DNA of 64,000 bases, taken from positions 62,001-126,000 of the forward strand of contig CAVKGV010000001.1 of the NCBI GenBank assembly GCA_963656065.1, written 5' to 3'. Below are positions 8,508 through 17,318 of the stretch, piece by piece. The stretch's first letter is position 1. Every line of letters starts with the position of its first letter. This DNA comes from Hallerella sp963656065. Lineage in GTDB: Bacteria > Fibrobacterota > Fibrobacteria > Fibrobacterales > Fibrobacteraceae. The position numbers were made by a program, and so were the translations under genes. The notes beneath the pieces were generated by a model that did not search any database, was not told where the DNA came from, and saw only the letters and a list, made by a program, of their open reading frames with translations.

Positions 8508-9725
8508 TTGCCTTTGCACGAATTTCAGATTTTCCGCGAAAATTTTTTAGGCAAGCGCATTCTTCTCGCTGTATCGGGCGGTCTGGATTCCGTGTGCCTG
8601 GCCGATTACTTTATACGAAACAGACGAATTTTATGTTTCGCGTGGGTTGGAATAGCGCACATTCACCACGGGCTTCGGAAAAACGCGGACCGAGACGCTG
8701 AATTTGTACGAAATTTTGCACATAAATTAAAAGTTCCATTCTTTATCAGACATCTCGACGGAAATCTCCTGAAATCGCACGGATCCGTCGAAGAAAACGC
8801 CCGAATCGAACGCTACAAGGCTTTGCACGAAATTGCGGCCAATCCGGAAGTCCGCGCCGAGATGATTCTCACCGCACACCACGCAAACGACCAGGCGGAA
8901 ACGCTCCTGATGCGAATTTTGCGCGGGACGACGATCAAAGGGCTTCAAGGCATCTTGCCGTGCCGGGAAGACGGCATCGTTCGACCGTTCCTGTCTGTAA
9001 AAAAAGAACAGCTCCTCGCCTACGCCAAAGATTTTTGGCTTGATTTTCGAGAAGATGAAAGCAATGCAGACGAAACCTTTGACAGGAATTCCATCCGCAA
9101 GCGTCTGCTTCCAAAAGTTGCCGGTGAGGATTTTCAGTCTATCGACAGGCTTATCCGAATCGCCGAACATTCCCGCAACGCCTACCAAAAAATTTTAAAA
9201 AAACTCCAGGAAAGCTTTTCCCCATATATTGTTCCGCCTCGGCTATGGCCATTTCCCGCACAGACTTCTCCCTATCGCCAAGTCCTCGCCCTGCACGATT
9301 TCGCCTGGGAAAAAATCGCCAAGCGGCATTCTTGCGGAGCGGCAACGCTTTTGCGCATCTGGCTGGACGCACATGGATTTTCATTTCCGTCCAAAACGGC
9401 TTTTCGTTCAAACTTCGCCAACCGGGACAAGACGCTGCTCTTTGAAAAGTCTCGTCATATCCTTTGGTTTTGCAAAGATTTGCGAACCGACATTTCCCAT
9501 AATTTGTATTTTTTTAACCAAGAAGAGACCTTTTTTGGCAAGTGGCGGTTTCGCAAGGACGGCGATATTTACACGCCCCTCCGCGGACAGCCAAGAACGC
9601 TCAAAAAATGGTTTGAAGAAAACGGCGTTCCGCTTTTCGCAAGAGATTCGATACCACTCCTTTCGGATGGCTACCGGATTCTCCGCATCGGCGGGATTCC
9701 TCCTCTTGATAAAGGAAACTTATGA
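8508..9725 (+). CDS. tilS: tRNA(Ile)-lysidine synthase
   Basis: TilS ligates lysine to C34 of tRNA-Ile(CAU), changing its decoding from AUG to AUA. The PP-loop ATP-binding motif is ILLAVSGGLDSVCLADYF near the N-terminus, followed by ILTAHHANDQAETLLMR and an RNSIRKRLLP segment, all typical. The C-terminal part carries a GQPRTLKKWFEENGVP segment like the tRNA-binding TilS C-terminal domain. No ATG suits the start: the only upstream ATG would overlap hisI by 125 bp. A TTG at 8508 (or 8514) just after the hisI stop is chosen, giving about 405 residues. It overlaps ftsH by 4 nt (ATGA). Confidence 0.92.
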   Translation: MPLHEFQIFRENFLGKRILLAVSGGLDSVCLADYFIRNRRILCFAWVGIAHIHHGLRKNADRDAEFVRNFAHKLKVPFFIRHLDGNLLKSHGSVEENARIERYKALHEIAANPEVRAEMILTAHHANDQAETLLMRILRGTTIKGLQGILPCREDGIVRPFLSVKKEQLLAYAKDFWLDFREDESNADETFDRNSIRKRLLPKVAGEDFQSIDRLIRIAEHSRNAYQKILKKLQESFSPYIVPPRLWPFPAQTSPYRQVLALHDFAWEKIAKRHSCGAATLLRIWLDAHGFSFPSKTAFRSNFANRDKTLLFEKSRHILWFCKDLRTDISHNLYFFNQEETFFGKWRFRKDGDIYTPLRGQPRTLKKWFEENGVPLFARDSIPLLSDGYRILRIGGIPPLDKGNL

Positions 9726-11818
9726 GTAATAAGCCCAAAGCGCCTTCGGCATTCCAAAACAGGAACTTTTTCCTGATAGCGACGATGCTTCTGATGGCGC
9801 TTTTCTTCATGCGCCTTTACAATGACGACACTTCGCTCGACCTCACGCGGACAGATTTCTTCGCGATGATGAACGATTCGACGACGGAGATCAAGAGCCT
9901 AAAATTGCAGCGCACTCTCGACGGAATCATGATCGAAGGCACGCGAACGATGACTTCCGAAGAAATCGAGAAAAGCGAAGCGCAAACGGGCTTCCTTTCC
10001 AAGCTTGCGAGAAACAACCAAAATTCCGGACGCACAGTCGCCTTTTCAAGCCATGTACTGGACCTGACCAGCGAACAAATCGACAATTGGGAAAAGACAA
10101 AGCACATCAAGGTGCGCGTCGAACACGAAACGACCAGCTGGATCGATCGGATTTTCGCATTTCTCCCCGCCATACTCCTCATCGCGTTCTTCTGGTATAT
10201 GATGGCCCGCCAGACGGGAGGCGGAAAAGGCGGCATGGGAATGTTCTCGTTCGGCAAAAGCAAGGCTCGCCAGCTGAACGAAAACGGGAAAACCAAGACG
10301 ACATTCAAGGATGTCGCAGGCTGTGACGAAGCCAAGGCGGATCTCGAAGAAATCGTCCAATTTTTGAAGGACCCCAAGAAATACGATGCACTGGGAGGAC
10401 GCATTCCCAAAGGCGCCCTGCTGGTCGGGCCTCCGGGAACCGGAAAGACCCTTCTCGCGCGCGCCGTAGCCGGCGAAGCGGGCGTTCCGTTTTTCAGCAT
10501 GTCCGGTTCGGACTTTGTGGAAATGTTCGTAGGAGTCGGAGCGGCTCGTGTACGCGATCTGTTCGACATGGGAAAGAAAAATGCGCCATGCATTCTCTTC
10601 ATCGACGAAATCGATGCGGTGGGACGTCAACGCGGAGCGGGCCTCGGTGGCGGACACGACGAACGCGAACAGACATTGAACCAGCTTCTCGTCGAAATGG
10701 ACGGTTTCAGCGCAAACGAAGGAGTCATCCTGATAGCGGCGACAAACCGGCCGGATGTTCTCGACAAGGCGCTTCTCCGCCCGGGACGCTTTGACCGGCA
10801 GATCACGGTCGGATTGCCGGATCTGGTCGGACGCGAAGAAATCCTGAAAGTTCACCTGAAAAAGCGCAAGGTTCCTCTCGCAAGCGACGTAGATATTAAA
10901 GATATCGCCCGGGGAACGCCCGGACTTGCCGGAGCGGAACTCGAAAACCTGATAAACGAAGCGGCACTTCTTGCGGCACGCTTCGACAACAAGAAAGTGA
11001 CGAAGCAAGATTTCGAAGAAGCCCGCGACAAGCTAGCCATGGGAGCGGAACATCGGACGCTTCTCATGTCGGACGAAGAAAAACGGCACACGGCATTCCA
11101 CGAAGCGGGACACGCCCTGATGACCCTTCTCTGCAAACACGCCGACCCGCTGCACAAGATAACGATAATTCCCCGGGGACGCGCACTGGGAGTCACGATG
11201 TCGCTTCCCGAAAGCGACCGGGTTTCCCTGTCAAAGGAAAGCGCCGAAGAGAATATCATGATTCTCATGTCCGGAAGGCTCGCCGAACTCATCGTATTCA
11301 ACCACCAGAGTACGGGAGCATCGAACGACATAGCCCGCGCCACGGAACTCGCTCGCAAGATGGTTACCGAATGGGGCTTTGACGATGAAATCGGACCGCT
11401 CTGCTATAGCCGAAACGACGGCGAAATTTTCCTCGGACGCGAAATCAGCAAGCCCAAGGAAATGTCAGAAAAGATGGCGGAAGCTATTGACGGGGCCATC
11501 AACAGTCTGGTCAAAAAGCTCACGGAAAAAGCGCGCGAACTTCTCATCGAAAACCGGGAAAAGCTCAACCTCCTGGGAAACGCCCTCGTTGAATACGAAG
11601 TTCTCGACCGGGACGAAATCGACCGCGTAATCGCCGGGGAAAAACTCGACAACACGAAAAAGAGTCGCACCTATCTTTTCCAGGAACAAATGGCAAAAAA
11701 GCGAGAACAGGAACGCAAGGAGGAAGAACCGCCACCCGACCCGGGACGTCCCGAAAACATTCCGGCTCAAATCGTCCCGGCATCGCCTGCCACTGAAACC
11801 GAAGGAGAAAAAGCCTAA
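9722..11818 (+). CDS. ftsH: ATP-dependent zinc metalloprotease FtsH
   Basis: FtsH is a hexameric inner-membrane AAA+ protease that degrades damaged membrane proteins and regulators. Two membrane segments (about residues 15-30 and 145-160) flank a periplasmic domain. The AAA domain has Walker A GPPGTGKT at residues 236-243, Walker B ILFIDEIDAVG and the second region of homology (AATNRPDVLDKALLRPGR). The zinc site HEAGH is at 460-464. The 698 residues include a charged, proline-rich C-terminal tail of about 50 residues that is probably disordered. It is coupled to tilS by an ATGA overlap, a gene order common in bacteria, and is followed 2 bp later by folP. Confidence 0.97.
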   Translation: MSNKPKAPSAFQNRNFFLIATMLLMALFFMRLYNDDTSLDLTRTDFFAMMNDSTTEIKSLKLQRTLDGIMIEGTRTMTSEEIEKSEAQTGFLSKLARNNQNSGRTVAFSSHVLDLTSEQIDNWEKTKHIKVRVEHETTSWIDRIFAFLPAILLIAFFWYMMARQTGGGKGGMGMFSFGKSKARQLNENGKTKTTFKDVAGCDEAKADLEEIVQFLKDPKKYDALGGRIPKGALLVGPPGTGKTLLARAVAGEAGVPFFSMSGSDFVEMFVGVGAARVRDLFDMGKKNAPCILFIDEIDAVGRQRGAGLGGGHDEREQTLNQLLVEMDGFSANEGVILIAATNRPDVLDKALLRPGRFDRQITVGLPDLVGREEILKVHLKKRKVPLASDVDIKDIARGTPGLAGAELENLINEAALLAARFDNKKVTKQDFEEARDKLAMGAEHRTLLMSDEEKRHTAFHEAGHALMTLLCKHADPLHKITIIPRGRALGVTMSLPESDRVSLSKESAEENIMILMSGRLAELIVFNHQSTGASNDIARATELARKMVTEWGFDDEIGPLCYSRNDGEIFLGREISKPKEMSEKMAEAIDGAINSLVKKLTEKARELLIENREKLNLLGNALVEYEVLDRDEIDRVIAGEKLDNTKKSRTYLFQEQMAKKREQERKEEEPPPDPGRPENIPAQIVPASPATETEGEKA

Positions 11819-11820
11819 GT

Positions 11821-12705
11821 ATGTTTTGCGATTATCTGACAAAAGTACGCACCAACCCGTGGAAAATCGGAAATTCGACTATTTCCGGACGCCCGGTCAC
11901 AAGCGTCATGGGAATCGTTAATGTTACGCCGGACAGTTTCTTTGATGGCGGAAAGCACAACACGCTCGACGCGGCATACGCTCACGCAAAGAAACTGCTT
12001 GACGAAGGGGCGCAGATTATCGACATCGGCGGGGAAAGTTCCCGTCCGGGAGCCAAATCCGTTTCCGCTGCGGAAGAAATCGAACGGGTCGTTCCGCTGG
12101 TAAAAAAGCTCCAGCCGCTTCTTTCCCAAAGAAATTTCTGGATTTCCGTCGATACGGTCAAATCGGAAGTCGCCCGTGAAAGCATGAAGGCCGGAGCCCA
12201 TATCGTAAACGATATCAGCGCACTGGAATTCGATCCGAACATGGCAAGAACTATCGCAGAAACCCACGCATCGAGCGTACTCAACCATATGCGTGGAAAT
12301 TTCGGCACGATGCAGCAGGACTTCAAGCCCTATCGCGACGTTGTCCTCGAAGTAAAGACTGCCCTGCTCGATGCAGCGCACAAATTAACCGCGCTCGGAG
12401 TCGAAGAGGAAACCATCTGCCTCGATCCCGGCATCGGATTCGGGAAGGATCTTCAAAACAATCTGGACTTGATTGCAAACGTCGAAGCGTTTGTCGAAAC
12501 GGGATTTCCCGTCCTTTACGGCATGTCGCGGAAATCCTACATCGGAAAAATTTCGGGGCTTGAAACAAGTGATCGTCTGATACCCACAGTGGTTTCCGGA
12601 ATCCTGACAGCGCTTTCCGGAGCAACCGTCATCCGGGTTCACGATGTGCGCGAAGCCGTCGAATCGCTAAAGCTTATCAAGGCGTTCCGCCATGAATCTG
12701 TTTAA
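11821..12705 (+). CDS. folP: Dihydropteroate synthase
   Basis: FolP condenses 6-hydroxymethyl-dihydropterin diphosphate with p-aminobenzoate in folate synthesis and is the sulfonamide target. Both family signatures are clear: MGIVNVTPDSFFDGG near residue 31 and DIGGESSRPGAKS near residue 68. The pterin-site strands WISVDT, LNHMRG and LDPGIGFGKD also follow. The length of 294 is normal for the TIM-barrel enzyme. It starts 2 bp after ftsH and overlaps cdaA by 14 bp, giving the ftsH-folP-cdaA arrangement seen in many genomes. Confidence 0.96.
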   Translation: MFCDYLTKVRTNPWKIGNSTISGRPVTSVMGIVNVTPDSFFDGGKHNTLDAAYAHAKKLLDEGAQIIDIGGESSRPGAKSVSAAEEIERVVPLVKKLQPLLSQRNFWISVDTVKSEVARESMKAGAHIVNDISALEFDPNMARTIAETHASSVLNHMRGNFGTMQQDFKPYRDVVLEVKTALLDAAHKLTALGVEEETICLDPGIGFGKDLQNNLDLIANVEAFVETGFPVLYGMSRKSYIGKISGLETSDRLIPTVVSGILTALSGATVIRVHDVREAVESLKLIKAFRHESV

Positions 12706-13504
12706 GCTGTTCGATGTCATCGATGTACGCTTTGCCGACCTGCTAGACATCTTTCTGGTTTCGATTGTCGCCTATTATGTCTTTCTGCTCTTCCGGGGAA
12801 CACGCGCCGTACAGATGTTTATCGGAGGCGGTCTTCTTCTTATCGTCTGGTTTTTGGCGCAGTGGTGGGAACTGCACACCGTTGTCTGGATTCTCAGCAA
12901 TCTGGCGACATTAGGAATCATCGCGATAGTCATCCTCTTCCAGCCGGAAATCCGCGGAGCGCTCACGCGAATCGGCCAGTCCGCCGCCCGCATGAACCTG
13001 AAGACTCTCTTTTTCCACCAGAGCGGTCTTGACAAGGTGACAAGCGAAATCAGCACGGCGGTCCAGGATCTTTCGAAAAACCAGTTCGGGGCGCTGATCG
13101 TCCTCGAAAACCGTGTCGGCCTGCGCAACTATGCGGATACGGGAGAACTTCTCAATGCGCGAATCAGCTCCAGGCTTTTACGGGCGCTATTCTTCCCCAA
13201 TTCAGCCTTGCACGACGGAGCGGTCATCCTAAACAGCCGTTCGATTGTCGCCGCCGGCTGCATCCTGCCGCTCCCGACGATTTCATCCGAAAAGGATTCG
13301 GCATACGGAATGCGCCACCGCGCAGCGATAGCCCTCGCCGCCGAAAGCGACGCCCTGGTCATTGTCGTATCGGAAGAAACGGGCTACATTTCCATCGCCT
13401 ACCGTACCACGCTCCGCCGCAAACTCAGCCCCAAGGAAGTCGAAGAAGAAATCAAGCGCCATTGGCATGATCTTTTCGAAAGCACTTCGTCCAAAAAAAA
13501 GTAA
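12692..13504 (+). CDS. cdaA: Diadenylate cyclase CdaA (c-di-AMP synthase)
   Basis: CdaA makes cyclic di-AMP from two ATP at the inner membrane. The N-terminal 80 residues hold three hydrophobic segments. The DisA_N catalytic domain follows with DGA at residues 175-177 (LHDGAVIL) and the RHR motif at 208-210 (GMRHRAAIALA), the residues that bind ATP and metal. The length of 270 is normal. It overlaps folP, as in many genomes. The usual regulator gene cdaR (YbbR domain) does not follow; a SUMF1-type protein does. Presence of this enzyme implies c-di-AMP signalling in this organism. Confidence 0.94.
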   Translation: MNLFKLFDVIDVRFADLLDIFLVSIVAYYVFLLFRGTRAVQMFIGGGLLLIVWFLAQWWELHTVVWILSNLATLGIIAIVILFQPEIRGALTRIGQSAARMNLKTLFFHQSGLDKVTSEISTAVQDLSKNQFGALIVLENRVGLRNYADTGELLNARISSRLLRALFFPNSALHDGAVILNSRSIVAAGCILPLPTISSEKDSAYGMRHRAAIALAAESDALVIVVSEETGYISIAYRTTLRRKLSPKEVEEEIKRHWHDLFESTSSKKK

Positions 13505-13531
13505 CGCCAATCTTTACCGGAATTTTTTCCC

Positions 13532-14677
13532 ATGGAACAAAAGCATACCGATTCTAGAGAAAAGCGCAAGAAACAGCGCAACCGTTGGACAGTCCTAATC
13601 CTGATGGTTCTTCTCCTTTCCGCTTTGTTTGTTATCCAGTGCGAACTTTCGAAAATGAAAAGCGAAATACGGGAAACGCCGAAAGCAGACGAGCAGGAAA
13701 CGCCCAAAATCCCGGAAAAGCAGGATTCAACCATCATCCAGGACACCCTTCCAAAAAGCCAGGAAGAAACGCCGGACACAGCCCCGAAGCCTAGAACAGA
13801 AGCGAAAAGCAAGCCCAAAAGCATTAAGATAAATCGGGACAGCATCGAACAAGAAAGGAAAGCCCTGCGAGACAGCATCCAAAGAGCGGACAGCATCCGC
13901 CGGGCAGACAGCCTTGCCTATGCAAACCGGGATTCCATCCCGCCCGAAGCGACAATCGTCCCTCCGACCGGACGTTACTACGATCCGATCCAGCTAAAAG
14001 TCAAATGCGACGAAATCAAATGCAGAACATTCTATTCCGTCGGAGACACCAACCACATTGAGGAATTGACCGCTCCCATCGCATACAACAAGACAGGAGA
14101 CGTCTTTTACTTTGCCGAAGATTCTGCAGGAAACCGTTCCGCATGGCAAAGCGTCCATTATGACATGGCGAGCGACAACGTATGCGGCAAGAACGCCTAC
14201 CCGGTTCCCGTGAACGGAAAAACCGTTTGTGTCGATGCCTACGAATATCCAAACCAGCCGGAAGCCGTCGTAAAGGACATGGTTTCTCATGACGAAGCCG
14301 TAAAGCTCTGCGAACAGGCGGGAAAACGTCTCTGCCGGTTTGACGAATGGTCTGTCGCCTGCAAGGGCAAAGATGGATTCCGATACTCTTACGGTCCTTC
14401 CTACAAACCGTTCAAGTGCAACACCAATACAAAGTCGGTGCGCCGCGCCGGGCGCAAGGAAGAATGCCGCAGCTGGTATGGCATGTATGATATGAACGGG
14501 AACCTATGGGAATGGACAGATACCCCGGCCAAGGAAATGCCAAACCGATACCTGGTCGCCGGCGGAGCCTGGGACACTCAAAACGAAAGCAAGTGCACCG
14601 ATACAAAGTACAGTTTCTACCCGCAAAACCAGTATAATTTCGTCGGTTTCCGTTGCTGCGCCGATGCAAATCCCTAG
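13532..14677 (+). CDS. Membrane-anchored SUMF1 (formylglycine-generating enzyme-like) domain protein
   Basis: This 381-residue protein has an N-terminal transmembrane anchor (about residues 24-41), then a charged, Pro/Lys/Glu-rich disordered region with repeated DSI-R units (about 50-135). A chitobiase C-terminal-like beta domain follows (about 137-205, around EATIVPPTGRYYDPIQLKV). The C-terminal domain is of the SUMF1/FGE fold (210-381) with RLCRFDEWSVACKG, MYDMNGNLWEWTDTP and NFVGFRCC. Most bacterial members of this fold are not sulfatase activators but ligand-binding surface proteins, so catalytic function should not be assumed. It probably projects into the periplasm. A terminator follows it. 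Confidence 0.75.
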   Translation: MEQKHTDSREKRKKQRNRWTVLILMVLLLSALFVIQCELSKMKSEIRETPKADEQETPKIPEKQDSTIIQDTLPKSQEETPDTAPKPRTEAKSKPKSIKINRDSIEQERKALRDSIQRADSIRRADSLAYANRDSIPPEATIVPPTGRYYDPIQLKVKCDEIKCRTFYSVGDTNHIEELTAPIAYNKTGDVFYFAEDSAGNRSAWQSVHYDMASDNVCGKNAYPVPVNGKTVCVDAYEYPNQPEAVVKDMVSHDEAVKLCEQAGKRLCRFDEWSVACKGKDGFRYSYGPSYKPFKCNTNTKSVRRAGRKEECRSWYGMYDMNGNLWEWTDTPAKEMPNRYLVAGGAWDTQNESKCTDTKYSFYPQNQYNFVGFRCCADANP

Positions 14678-14701
14678 ATTTTTCTCGGGCCGGACTTAGC
14701 G

Positions 14702-14732
14702 AAATCGAATCTTTCACGGTTCGATTTTTTTT
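14702..14732 (+). terminator. Rho-independent terminator after the SUMF1 gene
   Basis: An AAATCGAA stem pairs with TTCGATTT across a ten-base loop and is followed by a run of T, 25 bp after the SUMF1-type gene. Confidence 0.75.
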
Positions 14733-14788
14733 CGGATAACCCCACAAAAAATATCCCATCCAAGTCTGCGCACCTTTTATGCACACAC

Positions 14789-14819
14789 AAAAAAGACCCG
14801 CCTGAGAGCGAGCCTTTTT
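14789..14819 (-). terminator. Rho-independent terminator after rplY
   Basis: On the minus strand AGGCTCGC pairs, with two wobble pairs, with GCGGGTCT and is followed by TTTTTT. It lies just downstream of the rplY stop. Confidence 0.65.
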
Positions 14820-14841
14820 GAAATCCGAAAGGAAGAATGGT

Positions 14842-15522
14842 TTATTTTTTCGCATCGGCAGCCGGAGCAGCGGCGGTTGCGGCAGCATCTGTCGCAGCGG
14901 CAGCCGGGGCAGCCGGAGTATTCGTCGTCGCCAGGAGAGCTTCTTCCGCCGCTTCGATCTTCGCCGCTCTCGCCTTTGTCGAGATGGTGAAGATGACCGT
15001 ACGAGCCGGAGATGCCAATTCAACACCTTCGAGCTTGAGATCCTTCGCATAGAAAGTGACACCGGCGTGGAATGCGGAAATGTCGAGTTTGACATTTGTC
15101 GGAATCTTTTCAGGAACGGCGCTCAGCTTGACGAAACGCGTGATCTGGGAGAAAAGACCGCCTTCGTTCTTGACACCGACCGGAAGACCTTCGAGAACGA
15201 CCGGAACGCGAACCGTCACCGGAGTAGCCTCGTCGATTTTCAAAAAGTCGATATGCTCGATGCGCATGGAAATGGAGTCCTTCTGGTAGGAATAGACAAC
15301 AGCGGGATTGCCCGCCTTGCCGTCGATTTCAAGATCCAGAAGGGTATAACGCTTGCCCGGAGCGAGGATTTTCGCGACATCCTGGGCGTTTACGCTAATA
15401 CTTACCGCCTCTTGACCCTTACCATAATAGACCGCCGGAATCTGGCCCGCCTTGCGAAGACGGACAGTTGCGCGAGACGATCCCGCTACTCTCGAGGTTG
15501 CTTTGAGTGTTGTAAGCTGCAT
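14842..15522 (-). CDS. rplY: 50S ribosomal protein L25 (TL5/CTC form)
   Basis: L25 binds 5S rRNA in the large subunit. The start is at 15522, preceded by GGAG at good spacing; a longer in-frame reading would run through the tRNA-Gln gene and is rejected. The 226-residue protein has the N-terminal 5S-binding domain (VRLRKAGQIPAVYYGKG) and the extra C-terminal beta domain of the CTC form. A low-complexity Ala/Pro tail of about 30 residues follows, ending AAAAPAADAKK. tRNA-Gln lies immediately upstream on the same strand and may share its transcript. Confidence 0.92.
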   Translation of the reverse strand: MQLTTLKATSRVAGSSRATVRLRKAGQIPAVYYGKGQEAVSISVNAQDVAKILAPGKRYTLLDLEIDGKAGNPAVVYSYQKDSISMRIEHIDFLKIDEATPVTVRVPVVLEGLPVGVKNEGGLFSQITRFVKLSAVPEKIPTNVKLDISAFHAGVTFYAKDLKLEGVELASPARTVIFTISTKARAAKIEAAEEALLATTNTPAAPAAAATDAAATAAAPAADAKK

Positions 15523-15550
15523 TTTATCTCCAAAGAAAATTAAAAACCTA

Positions 15551-15623
15551 TTGGGGTAGCTGGACTCGAACCAACGAATAACAGAATCAAAATCTGTTGT
15601 CTTACCAACTTGACGATACCCCA
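15551..15623 (-). tRNA. tRNA-Gln (anticodon TTG)
   Basis: A 73-nt cloverleaf on the minus strand. The acceptor stem TGGGGTA pairs with TACCCCA, the D-arm contains AGTTGGTA, the anticodon stem ACAGA/TCTGT encloses TTTTGAT with TTG at 15588-15590, and the T-arm loop is TTCGAGT. The 3' CCA is not encoded. Confidence 0.95.
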
Positions 15624-15671
15624 AAGGGGATTACAAAGATAGCAAAACTTTAGAAAGTCCGCAAGACATCT

Positions 15672-16520
15672 TCAAAAAAATCCCGGAAAAAATTGAGTGA
15701 CGGCGACAAAGCGAGCTTCGCCATCTACCAGGCGGGCAACCTCTTCCGCTCGGGATTTCTTTTCGAAAACAGCGAACACGGAAGCCCCCGACCCCGACAT
15801 CAGCGCGAATTCCGCCCCGGCATTTTCAAGCAGGAGCTTCATCCGGGAAATCTGCGGAAACTGCGGAAGGACCGTTTCCTCGAATTTGTTAAACGCAAAA
15901 TTCCGGAAGTTCCGAAAATCCGACTGTATAAAAATTTTCCACCGAGAATTCCCCGACGGCGAACAGCCCGCATACGCCGCCTTGGTCGGGACCGAGCATT
16001 TCGGCGTAGCGATTAGCAGGGCTGCTTCATCCGGAAGTTCCAGAGGTTCCAAACGCGTCAGAACGTCCCCGATCCCTTCGGCAAGCGCACTTCCCCCGCG
16101 GACAAGGAACGGCACATCCGCGCCGAGTTTCGCACCGAATTTTTCAAGTTTCTCCGGAGAAAGGTTCAATCCCCAAAGACGGTTCAGAAGGCGGAGAGCG
16201 GCTGCCGCATCGGCGCTACCGCCGCCAAGTCCTGCTCCGAGCGGCATTTTCTTTTCCAAAAAAAAGTTCGCTCCGCACTTCACACCGAAAGCCTTTTGCA
16301 AAAGACACGCGGCTCGATAGACAAGATCCTCTTCCAAGGGATAGACTTGCGGGACATTGTAGCGAACCGTTATCCGGGAAGTTTTTTCCTCTTCGACCGA
16401 CAGTTCATCGCCGACGGCAACGGTCTGGAAAAGCGTCCCCAAATCATGATAGCCATCGGGACGTTTCGAAAGAATGTCCAGGAATAGATTGATTTTTGCC
16501 GGAGCAAATTCTTTGAGCAT
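15672..16520 (-). CDS. ispE: 4-diphosphocytidyl-2-C-methyl-D-erythritol kinase
   Basis: IspE phosphorylates CDP-methylerythritol in the MEP route to isoprenoids. It is a GHMP kinase: the N-terminal FAPAKINLFLDILSKRPDGYH substrate region and the ATP loop PLGAGLGGGSADAAAAL near residue 95 are both clear. A C-terminal LMSGSGASVFAVF glycine motif completes the fold. The ATG at 16520 gives 282 residues; an in-frame GTG two codons upstream (16526) is an alternative. It stands upstream of tRNA-Gln and rplY on the same strand, an arrangement seen in several bacterial groups. Confidence 0.95.
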   Translation of the reverse strand: MLKEFAPAKINLFLDILSKRPDGYHDLGTLFQTVAVGDELSVEEEKTSRITVRYNVPQVYPLEEDLVYRAACLLQKAFGVKCGANFFLEKKMPLGAGLGGGSADAAAALRLLNRLWGLNLSPEKLEKFGAKLGADVPFLVRGGSALAEGIGDVLTRLEPLELPDEAALLIATPKCSVPTKAAYAGCSPSGNSRWKIFIQSDFRNFRNFAFNKFEETVLPQFPQISRMKLLLENAGAEFALMSGSGASVFAVFEKKSRAEEVARLVDGEARFVAVTQFFPGFF

Positions 16521-16568
16521 AAGCACCTGTATAAATATATGGATTAATTTGTAGGCAATCTTCGAGGA

Positions 16569-17099
16569 TTAATTTGTTCCTGCAGGAAGCGCCTGACACG
16601 CAGAATCTTTCAAGAAAACCGTATCGCGCAGAAAAAGCGTGTCGCGGATGAAAACCGTATCGTGGACAAAGTGCGTAACAGTAGTCGTGACGACAACCGA
16701 ATCCACACGACGCCCGACTTCCGCCTTTGACGGAAGACTGGAACTAGAACAGGAAAGAACGCTAGAGCTAGAAGCCGGAAGCTCCTCCCTTCTTTCGATT
16801 ACACCAGCCAAGGAATCCCGCGAAGCGCGAAGCTTTGACAAATGGGATTTGTAGCGGGACTTTTTTTGCGGACGGTTCTCCCGGGAATACTTCCATTCCG
16901 TTTCATGGATTTCCCGGTCCAAGTCGGACAGTTCCCGGTAAAGTTCCCCATCGCCTTCCGGCTCCCTGCTCGGGCTGAAAAAATCGGTGAACGATTCCCA
17001 GAAGGATTTTTTATGCGCCGAGGAATCCGAAGAAGAACACGCCCCCACGAAAAGAACGGCCACGAGAAATGCCAAAATAGTGCCGAAACGAAAACTCAT
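16569..17099 (-). CDS. Lipoprotein of unknown function with a tandem DT(V/L)F(I/L)R repeat tail
   Basis: The 176-residue protein has a lipoprotein signal peptide ending in a VGAC lipobox (Cys at residue 21) followed by a serine-rich linker. The middle (about 50-105) is highly charged and probably a coiled coil. A second serine-rich stretch follows. Near the C-terminus three six-residue units repeat in tandem (DTVFIR, DTLFLR, DTVFLK; residues 147-164), forming an amphipathic strand-like segment. I do not recognise a family. It reads in the same direction as ispE, about 50 bp upstream of it. Confidence 0.6.
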   Translation of the reverse strand: MSFRFGTILAFLVAVLFVGACSSSDSSAHKKSFWESFTDFFSPSREPEGDGELYRELSDLDREIHETEWKYSRENRPQKKSRYKSHLSKLRASRDSLAGVIERREELPASSSSVLSCSSSSLPSKAEVGRRVDSVVVTTTVTHFVHDTVFIRDTLFLRDTVFLKDSACQALPAGTN

Positions 17100-17140
17100 A
17101 CCACAACGATAAAAAATTTTCGTTTTTCCGCTTGCGGCAT

Positions 17141-17169
17141 TTTACAAGAACGGGAAGATTTATTATATT
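17141..17169 (+). promoter_or_regulatory. Sigma-70-type promoter of tRNA-Gly
   Basis: TTTACA at 17141-17146 and TATATT at 17164-17169 are separated by exactly 17 bp. The mature tRNA begins 9 nt after the -10 box. This is the clearest promoter in the window and supports TATATT as the preferred -10 form here. Confidence 0.6.
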
Positions 17170-17177
17170 TGTGCTGT

Positions 17178-17251
<74 letters not shown>

Positions 17252-17256
17252 GAAAG

Positions 17257-17281
17257 AAGCATCCGCAAGGATGCTTTTCTG
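17257..17281 (+). terminator. Terminator after tRNA-Gly
   Basis: AAGCATCC and GGATGCTT pair across a GCAA tetraloop and are followed by a short T-rich tract, directly after the tRNA. Confidence 0.7.
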
Positions 17282-17318
17282 CTTTAAGGAAAGGGACCGA
17301 AAAATCTATTTTAAAGCC

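Noticed and set aside
10046..11008. A 320-codon open frame antisense to ftsH
   Set aside because: It lies inside the AAA domain coding region of ftsH; a codon-bias shadow.
15523..15624. An N-terminal extension of rplY
   Set aside because: It would cover tRNA-Gln; the ATG at 15522 has a GGAG site and begins the L25 domain.
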